From CAVTUU01 sp045804965 (GTDB lineage: Bacteria; Chloroflexota; Chloroflexia; Thermomicrobiales; UBA6265), in the NCBI GenBank assembly GCA_045804965.1, contig JBJMMD010000016.1, forward strand, positions 186,001 through 250,000: 64,000 nt of DNA. The letters run 5' to 3'. The notes below the pieces were generated by a model that ran no database searches, had not been told where the DNA came from, and worked only from the letters and a program-made list of their open reading frames with translations. How positions within the stretch are numbered: the first letter of the stretch is position 1; every line of letters starts with the position of its first letter. Positions 33,783 through 42,361 of this stretch are shown piece by piece. Made by a program: the position numbers and the translations under genes.

Positions 33783-34814
33783 TTAACCGGCGACCGGCGT
33801 GCCGCCAGGATAAATTTCGGCGAGGAGCGACGTGTCGAAGAGATCCTCAGCCGTTGCTTCGATCCCCGATTTCTTGAGCGTTTCGATGTTCGTCTGAATA
33901 TCGGCTTCGCTCATCGTGCCGATCCCATTCTTCTTGGTCTCGTCGGTTTGGATTAGCGGGATTTGCGCCTTCAAGGTCAGCGTTTGCGGCTCAATCTCGA
34001 GATTGAGCGATTTGCCGTACTTATCGACGACGAGCTTGGCCGCGGTATCAGGATCGGCAATCGCGTCCTGCCAACCCTTAAAGGTCGCCTTCAAGATGTT
34101 GACGATCGTTTCCCGCTTCGCCTGATCGGCGAGCGAGTCTTCGGACACGATGAAGGAATCGGTAAACAGGTTGAACCCGTAATCCGCGAGGAGGAAGGTC
34201 ACGGTGTCGATACCCTTAGTCTTGAGCTGAATCGGCTGGTTGGTCTGGAAGGAGACAAAGGCGTCAACCTCGCCGCTGACCAGCGGTGCGGGATCGAACT
34301 GCACCGGCACATACGTGATCGACTTGGGATCGATCCCGATTCCGGTGAAGAAGGCGTCGTAGATCGGCACACCCGATTGTTGAATACCAAGCTTTTTGCC
34401 GACCAAATCTTGGGGTGTCGGCACCGGAGCGCTCGCCAACGACATGATGGCGGCGGGATTGCGCTGGAATGTGGTCGCGACGACCTTCAACTTCCCGCCT
34501 TGATCCCTCGCTCGCGCCACGTTGTCGGGCTGCGAGAGCCCAACCAACGCTTTACCCGAGACGACCAACGGCTCGACCGAAATTCCGGGTCCGCCAGGCG
34601 TCAATTCGAGGTCGACGCCCTGGGCGGCGTAATAGCCGTTCTCGGCGGCGACGAATTCGCCAGCGTTCTCGACGTTCGCGATCCAGCCCATCTGCAGCGA
34701 TGCCTTCGTGTTCGCGGCCAGCGCGCCGGAAGTGAATCCGGTGCGGACAACCGCGAACCCACCGACTGTGCCAAGCGCGCCCTTCACCATCACTCGTCGT
34801 GAAATCGACGTCAT
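33783..34814 (-). CDS. ABC substrate-binding protein, SsuA/NMT1-type, Tat leader
   Basis: 343 aa from ATG 34814 with GGGAGG 8 nt upstream. The leader SISRRVMVKGALGTVGGFAVV is a twin-arginine signal. The mature part follows the NMT1/SsuA fold: ASLQMGWIANVENAGEFVAAENGYYAAQGVDLELTP (split reading), PDNVARARDQGGKLKVVATT, LVGKKLGIQQSG and GEVDAFVSFQTNQP. Relatives bind sulfonates, nitrate, taurine or thiamin-precursor pyrimidines. No sulfonate monooxygenase, nitrate reductase or thi gene is adjacent, so specificity stays open. It is the first gene of a four-gene operon (binding protein, RarA-C-like, ATPase, double permease) and has its own promoter candidate at 34931-34959. Confidence 0.93.
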   Translation of the reverse strand: MTSISRRVMVKGALGTVGGFAVVRTGFTSGALAANTKASLQMGWIANVENAGEFVAAENGYYAAQGVDLELTPGGPGISVEPLVVSGKALVGLSQPDNVARARDQGGKLKVVATTFQRNPAAIMSLASAPVPTPQDLVGKKLGIQQSGVPIYDAFFTGIGIDPKSITYVPVQFDPAPLVSGEVDAFVSFQTNQPIQLKTKGIDTVTFLLADYGFNLFTDSFIVSEDSLADQAKRETIVNILKATFKGWQDAIADPDTAAKLVVDKYGKSLNLEIEPQTLTLKAQIPLIQTDETKKNGIGTMSEADIQTNIETLKKSGIEATAEDLFDTSLLAEIYPGGTPVAG

Positions 34815-35176
34815 TTCCCCCACCTCCCGTGCGGCTCAAACTGCCTAAAGTCAAACAGACCCCTAGGCACGACAGATGCGCGGCCGTTCCGCTCGCTAGC
34901 GCTCCGAACTTTTCCTCTCGGTCATGAGGTGTCTTACGCTCGCCTGCGAGCAATGTCAAGAGATTTGGTTGAGGAGTCTGCGCTCCGCCCCACTTCTCGA
35001 GGCGACTTCGAAAATCCAGCGCCGCGCAGGCGAGAAGGAGCATTTCGGCCGTAGGAGCGCAGGGCTTGCATCCGCTTGGTAGGGACGCTGTACCGCAGGC
35101 GCTCACCGCCTATGGCATGCGACTAGGCGCGCTCGCCATTCCTGTGCATCCGCCAACATTCATCTCCGCCGTGCAA
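34815..35176. other. Intergenic region upstream of the importer operon
   Basis: About 360 bp. It contains the operon leader, the promoter at 34931-34959 and the 3' flank of the broken radical SAM gene. I compared the leader by eye with TPP and guanidine-I riboswitch consensus and found no match. Short frames here (for example 35066-35320, plus) are not convincing genes. Confidence 0.4.
34931..34959 (-). promoter_or_regulatory. Promoter with palindromic spacer for the importer operon
   Basis: On the minus strand TTGACA (34959-34954) is followed by a 17-bp spacer and TAAGAC (34936-34931). The spacer contains the palindrome GCTCGCAGGCGAGC (34951-34938), which sits where a regulator would block or reshape the promoter. 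The leader to the ATG is about 110 nt; I saw no known riboswitch fold in it. Confidence 0.5.
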
Positions 35177-36109
35177 TTAGGGCAAGAGGAGCAATTGTTG
35201 AAGGTGATTTCCGGCAGGAACCGGATGTGCCCGAGATGGATACCGGTCGTCTTTCTGGCGGCTCATACTGTTGCGCGCGAATCCTGTGTTGACGAGTGCC
35301 TCGTCAATCCGCTCGCTTAGTCGCTGGAGGTAGTTCGCCGGTGCATTCGCGCCAACATATGCGCGCTCGTACCTGCCCAGCAGCTCTGGCCGGGCTTCGC
35401 GAAGAAATCCGAGATAGTGGTCTTTGACCAACGGCCCGAGCCGAAGCGGCGATGCCCCGAACGAGACCGCGCCGTGCGCCTTCGCGGCTCGAGCGACCGC
35501 CTCGATCGACGCCTGGGAATCGGTGATGCCGGGCAGTACTGGGGCCATGAACACGCCGGCCGGCACGCCCGCTTCGCGCAATCGTTGCATCGCTTGCAGC
35601 CGCTTCAGAGGTGGTGGAGTGCCCGGCTCAAGCGCGCGCCAGATCTCCGGATCGATCGTCGTGACTGTGAAGAACACGATGACCTCGGTCACCCGCGCTA
35701 TGGCGGCCAGGAGTTCGAGATCACGCTCGATCAAGGTGGACTTGGTAACGACGCTGACTGGGTGGCGATAGTCGCGCATTGCTTCCAGCGCCCGGCGAGT
35801 GAGCCTGTATTAGCCTTCAATCGGTTGATAAGGATCGGTCGCGGTGCCGATTGAAATCCGCTCCCCCGCCATCGCCGGTCGGGCAAGCTCTCGCCGCAGC
35901 ACCTCCGGCAGGTTTGTTTTGACGAAGATCGTCGACTCGAAATCATCGTCGGCGTTCAGCCCAAAGTAGCTATGGGTCGCACGGGCGTAGCAATAGTGGC
36001 AGGCATGGACGCAGCCGCGATACGGGTTGAGCGACCACTTGAAGGGCATGCCCTGAACGCGATTGATCGCGCTCTTGCAGGCAATTTCGTTGTACGTGCG
36101 CTTCGCCAT
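35177..36109 (-). pseudogene. Radical SAM protein (Rv2578c/SplB-like) interrupted by an in-frame TAA
   Basis: Two pieces lie in the same frame. The first (36109-35810, 99 codons) has FKWSLNPYRGCVHACHYCYAR with the CX3CX2C [4Fe-4S] motif and ends TATDPYQPIEG before TAA at 35812-35810. Reading on in frame gives YRLTRRALEAMRD and then the rest of the barrel (VSVVTKSTLIERDLELLA, FFTVTTIDPEIWRALEPGT, GVPAGVFMAPVLPGITDS, SFGASPLRLGP). In intact relatives the sequence runs through DPYQPIE..YRLTR without a break, so a single codon has become TAA. The second ORF alone lacks the cluster Cys. It may be a recent pseudogene or a sequencing or assembly error; readthrough is a remote option. About 310 codons in all, the usual length. 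Confidence 0.85.
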
Positions 36110-36150
36110 TGGGGCAGAGTAGAACTCATGTTCTTATTTGTCAACCGAGC

Positions 36151-36625
36151 GTCATTCCGAGCCCGACGCGCACCCGTCGTCCTGAGAGCAGTTCCCTTCG
36201 TCATCCCGTACTCTACCTCCATTGTTATTCTGAGCCCTTTTATCGTCATTCCGAGCTTGTCGAGGAATCTGTCCCTTCCCACGGATGTGCCTCAGACGGG
36301 CGAGATTCTTCGCGGCGCTCAGAATGACGGGTGGAGTAAGCGCTCAGGATGACGGGCGGGGCGGGCGCGCTCAAAATGACGGTGTGGGGTAAGTGCCCGA
36401 AATGACGGTGGGAAGGCGTTCGGCATGGGAATGGAGAGGATCGCGCACATCGGCTTGTCAGCCCTGGCAGGGCTTCGTCGGTCGTAGCCCGGGCCTTCCA
36501 GCCCCCGGCGGGCGGTCGCGCAAGGTGACGGAAGTGCCTTCGCGCAGGATGCTGGTGGCGGCCTTCGCTCCGGATGATGAAAGCGGGCGCGCAAGATGAC
36601 GAGAGGTGCGACCGCAAGGTGAGCG
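36151..36625. repeat. Array of short diverged ATGACGG / GTCATTCC words
   Basis: Copies seen by eye include GTCATTCCGAGC (36151), GTCATCCC (36200), TTATTCTGAGC (about 36225), GTCATTCCGAGC (36245), then in the other orientation CTCAGAATGACGGG (about 36319), CTCAGGATGACGGG (about 36343), CTCAAAATGACGG (about 36370), CCGAAATGACGG (about 36397), and weaker ones to about 36610. Spacing is 20-45 bp, and the orientation flips near 36290. It resembles the decayed remains of a palindromic element that spread locally. Confidence 0.65.
36245..36328. repeat. Palindromic dispersed element, copy 1
   Basis: Left arm GTCATTCCGAGC + TTGTCGAGGAATCT (36245-36270) and right arm GAGATTCTTCGCGGCGCTCA + GAATGAC (36302-36328) are imperfect inverted copies around about 31 bp. 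Same family as the elements at 44289 and 46464. Confidence 0.75.
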
Positions 36626-36749
36626 GGGGCGGGCCGCATCGGCGGACTGCCGTCGACCAACTGCCTGTCCGGTGGTAGGGTTTTCGCATGCCTTGAGCCA
36701 GTAGGAAGAAGACCGCAAACGCGACCTTGAAAGCGAGGAGGGGCGGAAC

Positions 36750-37925
36750 ATGAGCCGGCTCGGAGTCATTGGCTACGGCAGACGGATGCGTCACATCCTG
36801 CACACCATCGATCGCTTCCACACCGTCGCCGAGGTCGTCGCCGTGGTCGATCCCCGCGAGGCGGAATTACGTTCCGCGTTTCCTGAGGAGCTGGCGGAAG
36901 TCACCTTCTGCGACGATGTCGATCGTATGCTCGAGGACCACCGCCTCGACGGGGTCCTGATCGGCACTCGCTGCACCCTCCACACCCCCTACGCGGTCAA
37001 GGTGCTGGAGCGAAATCTGCCGCTTTTCCTCGAAAAGCCGGTGGCGACGGATCGGGAGCAGCTCGCGACTCTCCAAGCGGCGCTCGAGCGGACGCGGAGC
37101 CAAGTTGTTGTCTCCTTCCCGTTGCGCCTCTCGCCGCTCTGTGAGACCGCCCGAAAGATTATCGACTCAGGCGCGATCGGGACCGTCGAACACGTTCAGG
37201 CCGTCAACAATGTGCCGTTCTACGCGGGAGGCTATTATCACGGCTGGATGCGCGACGAGGAGCAGACCGGCGGCCTCTGGCTCCAGAAAGCGACGCACGA
37301 TCTCGACTACCTCAACTCGCTCATCCGGCAGCGACCGGTCAACATTGTCGCAATGGAGTCGAAGACCGTCTTCCAAGGCGAGATGCCGGCCGGGCTCAAG
37401 TGCGTCGACTGCTGGCGCCAAGTTGAGTGCTTGGAGAGCCCATATAACCTCTTCCGGCAGGGAGTCACGCCGGAGGTCGAGCCGAACGATTGGCAATGCA
37501 GCTTTGCGGTCGATACCGGTAACCACGACTCAGCCAGCGCAATCATCCGGTACGAATCCGGCATCCACGCTGTCTACACACAGAATTTCTATACAAGGCG
37601 CGGTGCGGCCGCCCGGGGCGCGACGCTGGTCGGTTACCGGGGCGCCATCGCTTTCGACTGGTACCAAGGAGACTTGACAGTCCATTACCATCACACCAAT
37701 CGCACCGAGCGACACCACTTCGACTCGACTGGCGAAGGGCATCATGGCGGCGATGAGGCGTTGGTTGAGGAATTTCTCGGGGCAGTCGCCGGCAAGGAGA
37801 CGACGAGGGCTCCGCTCTCCGCCGGGATCCTCAGCGCCCAGATGTGCTTATTGGCCCGCGACTCTTGCCAGACCAACACATTCCAGGAGGTCCGCCCGTT
37901 GGGCGCGCATCACGCCGTCGCCTGA
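36750..37925 (+). CDS. Gfo/Idh/MocA-family NAD(P) dehydrogenase 1
   Basis: 391 aa; GAGGAGGGG precedes ATG 36750. The Rossmann start MSRLGVIGYGRRMRHILHTI, the LFLEKPVATDREQL motif (Lys of the EKP signature), and the second-domain TGGLWLQKATHDLDYLNSLI identify the family. This member carries four cysteines in about 17 residues (KCVDCWRQVECLE and nearby), an unusual insert that could bind a metal or form disulfides, plus His-rich HYHHTNRTERHHF. Such enzymes oxidise sugars, inositols or related polyols in the cytoplasm. It lies upstream of the Dpp-type importer genes and probably works on what they bring in. Confidence 0.92.
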   Translation: MSRLGVIGYGRRMRHILHTIDRFHTVAEVVAVVDPREAELRSAFPEELAEVTFCDDVDRMLEDHRLDGVLIGTRCTLHTPYAVKVLERNLPLFLEKPVATDREQLATLQAALERTRSQVVVSFPLRLSPLCETARKIIDSGAIGTVEHVQAVNNVPFYAGGYYHGWMRDEEQTGGLWLQKATHDLDYLNSLIRQRPVNIVAMESKTVFQGEMPAGLKCVDCWRQVECLESPYNLFRQGVTPEVEPNDWQCSFAVDTGNHDSASAIIRYESGIHAVYTQNFYTRRGAAARGATLVGYRGAIAFDWYQGDLTVHYHHTNRTERHHFDSTGEGHHGGDEALVEEFLGAVAGKETTRAPLSAGILSAQMCLLARDSCQTNTFQEVRPLGAHHAVA

Positions 37926-38142
37926 GAATGGTCATGGGCGGAGCGCCCCATCATCATTGAACGCCAATCTCGTCCCCTAGACGATTTTCAGGTTTGCTAC
38001 ATCTATCGCGAAGCCGTTGGCATCGAGTTCGACGTTGTGCCGCACGCCGGAGACCGGTGTTACCCCGCCCCTTCATCCTTGACTAGACCGTTCCGGTAAC
38101 TGCACGATCGTCGATCCGGCGCCTCGCCTCTAGGCTGGTGTT

Positions 38143-39225
38143 ATGGCCGCGATCGCCAAGGAACGACACACGCCGAGGGGCCTCGGCCTTTGGAGCACAC
38201 TCAAGTCGCTCTGGTCGCACTTCCTCGTGCGCCGCATCGCGAAAGCCATTTTCACCGTTTATCTCGTAACGACATTTATCTTCTTCCTCATCCGTCTGCT
38301 GCCGGGCAGTCCGGTCGACGTTTATATCAATCAACTGATCAGCCAGTACGGCTATTCGTACGATGTCGCCGCGGACCAGGCCCGGTCCCTCTTCGCGGTC
38401 GATCCAAATAAGCCGCTCATTGTTCAGTATTTTGACTACCTCGGAAACCTCGCCCACGGCAATCTCGGGCAATCGATGCTCTCTCCAGGGGTGCCCGTCA
38501 CCGACATTATCTTCAAATACTTACCATGGACACTCTTCAGCGTCGGGGTTGGGTTGCTTTTCGCGTTTGCTATCGGCGCCGTCCTGGGGATGCTGATGGC
38601 CTACCACCGGAACTCCCTGATCGACAACATTTTCTCGACTATCGCCTCGCTCTTCAGTTCCGTTCCTAGTTACCTCCTCGCCATCATGGTTATCGTCTTC
38701 TTCGGGGTTCGGCTGACCTGGTTGCCGATCGCGAACATGCGCGGCTCACTTTCCTCCGGTCAGCAGACGGAGCTGAGCGTCGCCTTCGTCAAGGACGCGT
38801 TTTATCACGCCTCGCTGCCGATTCTCATCTACGCGCTGACCGGCCTCGGCGTCTGGTCGCTCCTGATGAAGAGCAGCACAATCTCTGTGCTCGAAGAGGA
38901 CTTCGTCACCGCCGCGCGCGCACGCGGTCTCAGTGAGCGCCGGATCGCCATCCGCTACGTCGGCCGCATCGCCATCCTTCCTCTCTTCGCTCAGTTGGCG
39001 ATCGCGATCGGCTTCATTGTCGGCGGATCCTTCCTGGTCGAGCCAATCTTTCAGTATCAGGGGATTGGCTACACTCTCTTCAAAGCGATTCAATCACGCG
39101 ATTACCCGTTGATGCAGGGCATCTTCCTGATGATCACGATTTCAGTTGTGGCCGCGAATCTGGTCGCCGACCTGCTGTACATCCGGCTTGATCCGCGGAT
39201 CCGCACCTCAGGAAGGAGCGAGTAG
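38143..39225 (+). CDS. ABC permease, DppB/OppB-type (importer A)
   Basis: 360 aa from ATG 38143; the ribosome site is weak. A longer than usual N-terminus (about 30 residues) precedes the first helix FTVYLVTTFIFFLIRLLPGSPVDVYI. A DppB-like extracellular region (DQARSLFAVDPNKPLIVQYFDYLGNLAHGNLG) follows, then five more helices. The coupling loop reads EEDFVTAARARGLSERRIAIRYVGRIAILP, with the typical ARARGLSE pattern. The end GGSFLVEPIFQYQGIGYTL...YPLMQG is family-specific. It forms one half of the membrane channel with the next gene, which starts 3 bp after its stop. Confidence 0.94.
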   Translation: MAAIAKERHTPRGLGLWSTLKSLWSHFLVRRIAKAIFTVYLVTTFIFFLIRLLPGSPVDVYINQLISQYGYSYDVAADQARSLFAVDPNKPLIVQYFDYLGNLAHGNLGQSMLSPGVPVTDIIFKYLPWTLFSVGVGLLFAFAIGAVLGMLMAYHRNSLIDNIFSTIASLFSSVPSYLLAIMVIVFFGVRLTWLPIANMRGSLSSGQQTELSVAFVKDAFYHASLPILIYALTGLGVWSLLMKSSTISVLEEDFVTAARARGLSERRIAIRYVGRIAILPLFAQLAIAIGFIVGGSFLVEPIFQYQGIGYTLFKAIQSRDYPLMQGIFLMITISVVAANLVADLLYIRLDPRIRTSGRSE

Positions 39226-39227
39226 CG

Positions 39228-40145
39228 ATGGTTCAGACGACGGCTGACCTTGCCGGCGTCCCCGCTGCCGAGGCGCCGGCTACAGGTCGCCGTGTCGGCT
39301 GGCGGCAGATCTTCGGCCGCTTTCTCCGCCGGGACAAGGTCGGTGCCGCCGCCTTCGTGGTCTTCGGATTCTTCCTCTTCCTCGCGATCTTCGGACCGAT
39401 GCTCACGTCCTCCGCAAGAGTCACCGATCTCACCCAGATCTACAGCCAGCCGTCCCGAAATCACATTCTCGGCACCGATTACGCCGGACACGACATTTTC
39501 ACGCAAATTGTCCGCGGGGCGCGCAGCGTGATGGTCGTCGGCGCGTTGGCCGCGGCGATGTCGACGGTGATCGCGGTCACCCTCGGCGCCGTCAGCGCGC
39601 TCCTCGGGGGCCGCGTCGACTCAGGCGTGCTCTTGATCACCGATGTGGTGCTGACCATTCCCTACATCGTCTTACTCGGAGTGCTGGCGACCTTCGTCCG
39701 ACTCGGCAGTCCGATCTTTCTTGCCTTCATCATCGCCGCCGTCTCCTGGCCGCCGCTTTTGCGGGCGGTGCGGGCTCAAGTCCTGTCTCTCAAGGAACGC
39801 GAGTACATCGAGGCGGCCCGCGTGCTCGATCTCGGCACCACGCACATTCTCTTCCGCGAAGTCTTGCCAAACATGACCAGTTACATCGTGATCAGCTACG
39901 TCATCGCGATGACGAATGCAATCTACGGTCAGATCATCCTCTATTTCTTCGGTCTGGTGCCGCTCTCAGGCGACAATTGGGGCTTGATGATTCAACTCGG
40001 TTATACAAAAGGAGCGCTCTTCTTCAAAGACAGTCTCTGGTACATCCTGTCGCCGATCGTCGCGATCGCGCTGCTCCAGCTCTCGCTTGTCATGATCGCC
40101 CGCTCGCTGGAGGAGATCTTCAACCCGCGGCTGCGAGCAGGATGA
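39228..40145 (+). CDS. ABC permease, DppC/OppC-type (importer A)
   Basis: 305 aa from ATG 39228, with AAGGAG upstream. DppC-type marks: a cytoplasmic N-terminus, first helix VFGFFLFLAIFGPML, HILGTDYAGHDIFTQIVRGARSVMVVG, and coupling loop EREYIEAARVLDLGTTHILFREVLPN. It pairs with the 38143-39225 permease. The gene ends just before an ATPase gene on the same strand. Confidence 0.95.
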   Translation: MVQTTADLAGVPAAEAPATGRRVGWRQIFGRFLRRDKVGAAAFVVFGFFLFLAIFGPMLTSSARVTDLTQIYSQPSRNHILGTDYAGHDIFTQIVRGARSVMVVGALAAAMSTVIAVTLGAVSALLGGRVDSGVLLITDVVLTIPYIVLLGVLATFVRLGSPIFLAFIIAAVSWPPLLRAVRAQVLSLKEREYIEAARVLDLGTTHILFREVLPNMTSYIVISYVIAMTNAIYGQIILYFFGLVPLSGDNWGLMIQLGYTKGALFFKDSLWYILSPIVAIALLQLSLVMIARSLEEIFNPRLRAG

Positions 40146-40170
40146 CCTGGGCGATGGTGACAGGGATGAG

Positions 40171-41262
40171 ATGAAGGCAAGCAAGGTCGGAAGAAGCGCG
40201 CCCACGTTGAGCGCCGGCGACGGCAGCAATGGCCATCTGCCCGACGATGTCGTGTTGTCGATCGAGGATCTCTGGATCGAGTACCAATCACCGGCCGGAG
40301 AGATGCAGGCCGTGCGAGGCGCCACGCTCCAGATTCGCGCCGGCGAATCCGTTGCCCTGATCGGCGAGAGCGGTTCCGGCAAGACGACGCTCGGTCTTGC
40401 CCTGCTCAGCCTCCTCGTGCGGACCGCGCGCGTCTCGAAAGGACGCGCGCTCTTCCGCACCAGCGACGGCGCCATTCTCGACCTCTTTTCACTGGACAAG
40501 GGCACATTGCGGGACTTTCGATGGCGGGAATGCGCCATGGTCTTTCAGGCGGCGCAGAATTCGCTCAACCCGGTCCTCAAAGTGGGGGATCATTTCGTCG
40601 AGACCGCCCGCGCCCATGGTGAAAGGAACGACCGCAAGACTCGTTTGCGCGCGCTCGAATTGCTGCGGATGGTGCAGCTCGACGGCGAGCGCGTCTATGC
40701 TTCCTTTCCGCACCAGTTGAGCGGTGGCATGCGTCAACGCGTGTCGATCGCGCTCAGCCTCCTCCTAGAACCGCAGTTGATCATCCTCGACGAGCCGACG
40801 ACCGCGCTCGACATCCTCACTCAGCGCGCCATCATCGACGTCATCCGCTCGCTGCGGCAGCGGCTCAGTTTCACCATGATGTTTATCTCGCACGACCTCT
40901 CGCTCGCCGCCGAACTAGCCGACCGCGTGGCCACGATGTACGCAGGCGAGTTGGTCGAGGTCGGCAACGTCCGCGATGTTTTCTACAACCCGAAGCACCC
41001 CTACACGGTCGGCTTGCTCAATGCGGTGCCGCCGATCGCCGGCGACGAGTTCACCCCGTTGACGGCGATTCCCGGTTCAACGCCGAATCTGCTTGCGATT
41101 CCGTCCGGTTGCCCGTTTCACCCACGCTGTCCCTACGCAACCGACCTCTGCGCCCGCCAGGTTCCTCCACTGTTTGCGGTCGGCGACGGTCATTACTCCG
41201 CCTGTTTTCACCGCGATCGGGTGACGCGCAGCCAGGACGTGTGGGAGGAAGCGACGACGTGA
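40171..41262 (+). CDS. ABC ATP-binding protein, DppD/OppD-type (importer A)
   Basis: 363 aa from ATG 40171. Walker A GESGSGKTTLGLALL, Q-loop FQAAQNSLNPVLKVGDHF, signature LSGGMRQRVSIALSLL, Walker B LIILDEPTTALD, H-loop FISHDLSLAAELAD. After the ATPase core is the oligopeptide-type C-terminal extension with CPFHPRCPYATDLCARQVPP, whose cysteines bind a [4Fe-4S] cluster in OppD relatives. It energises importer A together with the following ATPase, whose GTG start overlaps its stop (GTGA). Confidence 0.96.
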   Translation: MKASKVGRSAPTLSAGDGSNGHLPDDVVLSIEDLWIEYQSPAGEMQAVRGATLQIRAGESVALIGESGSGKTTLGLALLSLLVRTARVSKGRALFRTSDGAILDLFSLDKGTLRDFRWRECAMVFQAAQNSLNPVLKVGDHFVETARAHGERNDRKTRLRALELLRMVQLDGERVYASFPHQLSGGMRQRVSIALSLLLEPQLIILDEPTTALDILTQRAIIDVIRSLRQRLSFTMMFISHDLSLAAELADRVATMYAGELVEVGNVRDVFYNPKHPYTVGLLNAVPPIAGDEFTPLTAIPGSTPNLLAIPSGCPFHPRCPYATDLCARQVPPLFAVGDGHYSACFHRDRVTRSQDVWEEATT

Positions 41263-42263
41263 GCGAACCGCTTCTGAGCCTCGATCACGTGAGCCGCGAA
41301 TTCAAAACGCGACGTGGACAAATCACCGCGGTCGACGACGTCTCGCTGGCGATTAGTCGCGGTGACATCCTCTGCCTGGTTGGCGAGAGCGGCAGCGGCA
41401 AGACAACGGTGGCCCGGATGGCGGCGGGTCTTCTGGCTCCAACGCAAGGGGCGATCCGATTCGAAGGCAAGGATCTTCATCAGACATCGAAAGACGAGTT
41501 CAAGGCATACCGACGCGCGGTCCAGCTGGTCCACCAGGACCCCTATGCCTCGCTTAACCCGGTCCACACGATCGGCGATACCCTTCGCGCCCCCCTGCTC
41601 CATCACAAGTTCGCAAAGAACCGGCGCGACGCAACCCACCGCGCCGCCGACCTGCTGAGCCGGATCGACTTGATGCCGCCGGAGAATTTCCTCAGCAAGT
41701 ACCCGCACCAGCTCAGTGGCGGCCAGCGCCAGCGGGTGGCGGTGGCGCGGGCGCTGGCCCTCAACCCGCGCATCATCATCGCCGACGAGGCGGTTTCAAT
41801 GGTCGACGTCTCGATCCGGGTCAGCATTCTCAACACCATGCTCAAGCTCCGCAACGAGCTCGGGGTTGCCTTCCTTTTCATAACCCACGATCTTGCGGTC
41901 GTGAAATACTTCGGCTGGGAAGGGTATGTCGGTGTCATGTACGTCGGCAAACTGGTTGAGTTCGGCCGCACCCCACAGATCATCGGCCGGCCACTCCATC
42001 CCTATACGAAGGCGCTGGCCGCGGCGATCCCCGAAGCGGACCCGGATCTGACGCGCGCTAAACAGAAGCTGCAATTGCGCAGCCTGGACATCCCGAATTT
42101 GACGGCGCTGCCGAGCGGCTGCGTCTTCCATCCTCGCTGTCCCTATTTCGTTCCCGGTCTCTGCGACGAGGTCGTGCCGCAGCTCTTGGATGTTGGCGAA
42201 GGCCGCGAGGCCGCTTGCCATGTTGTTGCCCGGGAACGCACTGGCAGAGACGCTGCGGCGTGA
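41259..42263 (+). CDS. ABC ATP-binding protein, DppF/OppF-type (importer A)
   Basis: 334 aa from GTG 41259, which overlaps the previous stop by 4 bp and has GGAGG about 10 nt upstream. The longer open frame from 41109 lies inside the upstream gene. Walker A GESGSGKTTVARMAA, Q-loop VHQDPYASLNPVHTIGDTL, signature LSGGQRQRVAVARAL, Walker B IIIADEAVSMVD, H-loop FITHDLAVVKYF. Walker B ends EAVSMVD where most relatives have EPVSALD, as in many OppF-like proteins that pair with a canonical partner. C-terminal CVFHPRCPYFVPGLCDE resembles the OppD cluster region. Confidence 0.95.
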   Translation: MSEPLLSLDHVSREFKTRRGQITAVDDVSLAISRGDILCLVGESGSGKTTVARMAAGLLAPTQGAIRFEGKDLHQTSKDEFKAYRRAVQLVHQDPYASLNPVHTIGDTLRAPLLHHKFAKNRRDATHRAADLLSRIDLMPPENFLSKYPHQLSGGQRQRVAVARALALNPRIIIADEAVSMVDVSIRVSILNTMLKLRNELGVAFLFITHDLAVVKYFGWEGYVGVMYVGKLVEFGRTPQIIGRPLHPYTKALAAAIPEADPDLTRAKQKLQLRSLDIPNLTALPSGCVFHPRCPYFVPGLCDEVVPQLLDVGEGREAACHVVARERTGRDAAA

Positions 42264-42361
42264 AAGGAGGTTCGTGAACAAAACAGTGTCGAGAATCGGG
42301 ATCCAACCGTAGGCTTCCTGCAACGATGCGGGACTTGGATTCGAGTAATGGAGGAGACCCG

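Larger units (their letters stand above)
36110..36749. other. Repeat-rich gene-free region
   Basis: About 640 bp without a supported gene. It contains many diverged copies of a short word of the type CTCA(G/A)(A/G)ATGACGGG on one strand and its complement GTCATTCCGAGC on the other (see the repeat entries), and ends with GAGGAGGGG, the ribosome site of the next gene. Frames crossing it on both strands read as repeats rather than protein. Confidence 0.6.

Noticed and set aside
34815..34930. Possible riboswitch (TPP or guanidine-I) in the importer leader
   Set aside because: CCUAGG and GACCGAGAG words are present but in the wrong order, and no THI box is seen.
36151..36625. CRISPR array
   Set aside because: Repeats are short, diverged, irregularly spaced and change orientation; no cas gene is in the window.
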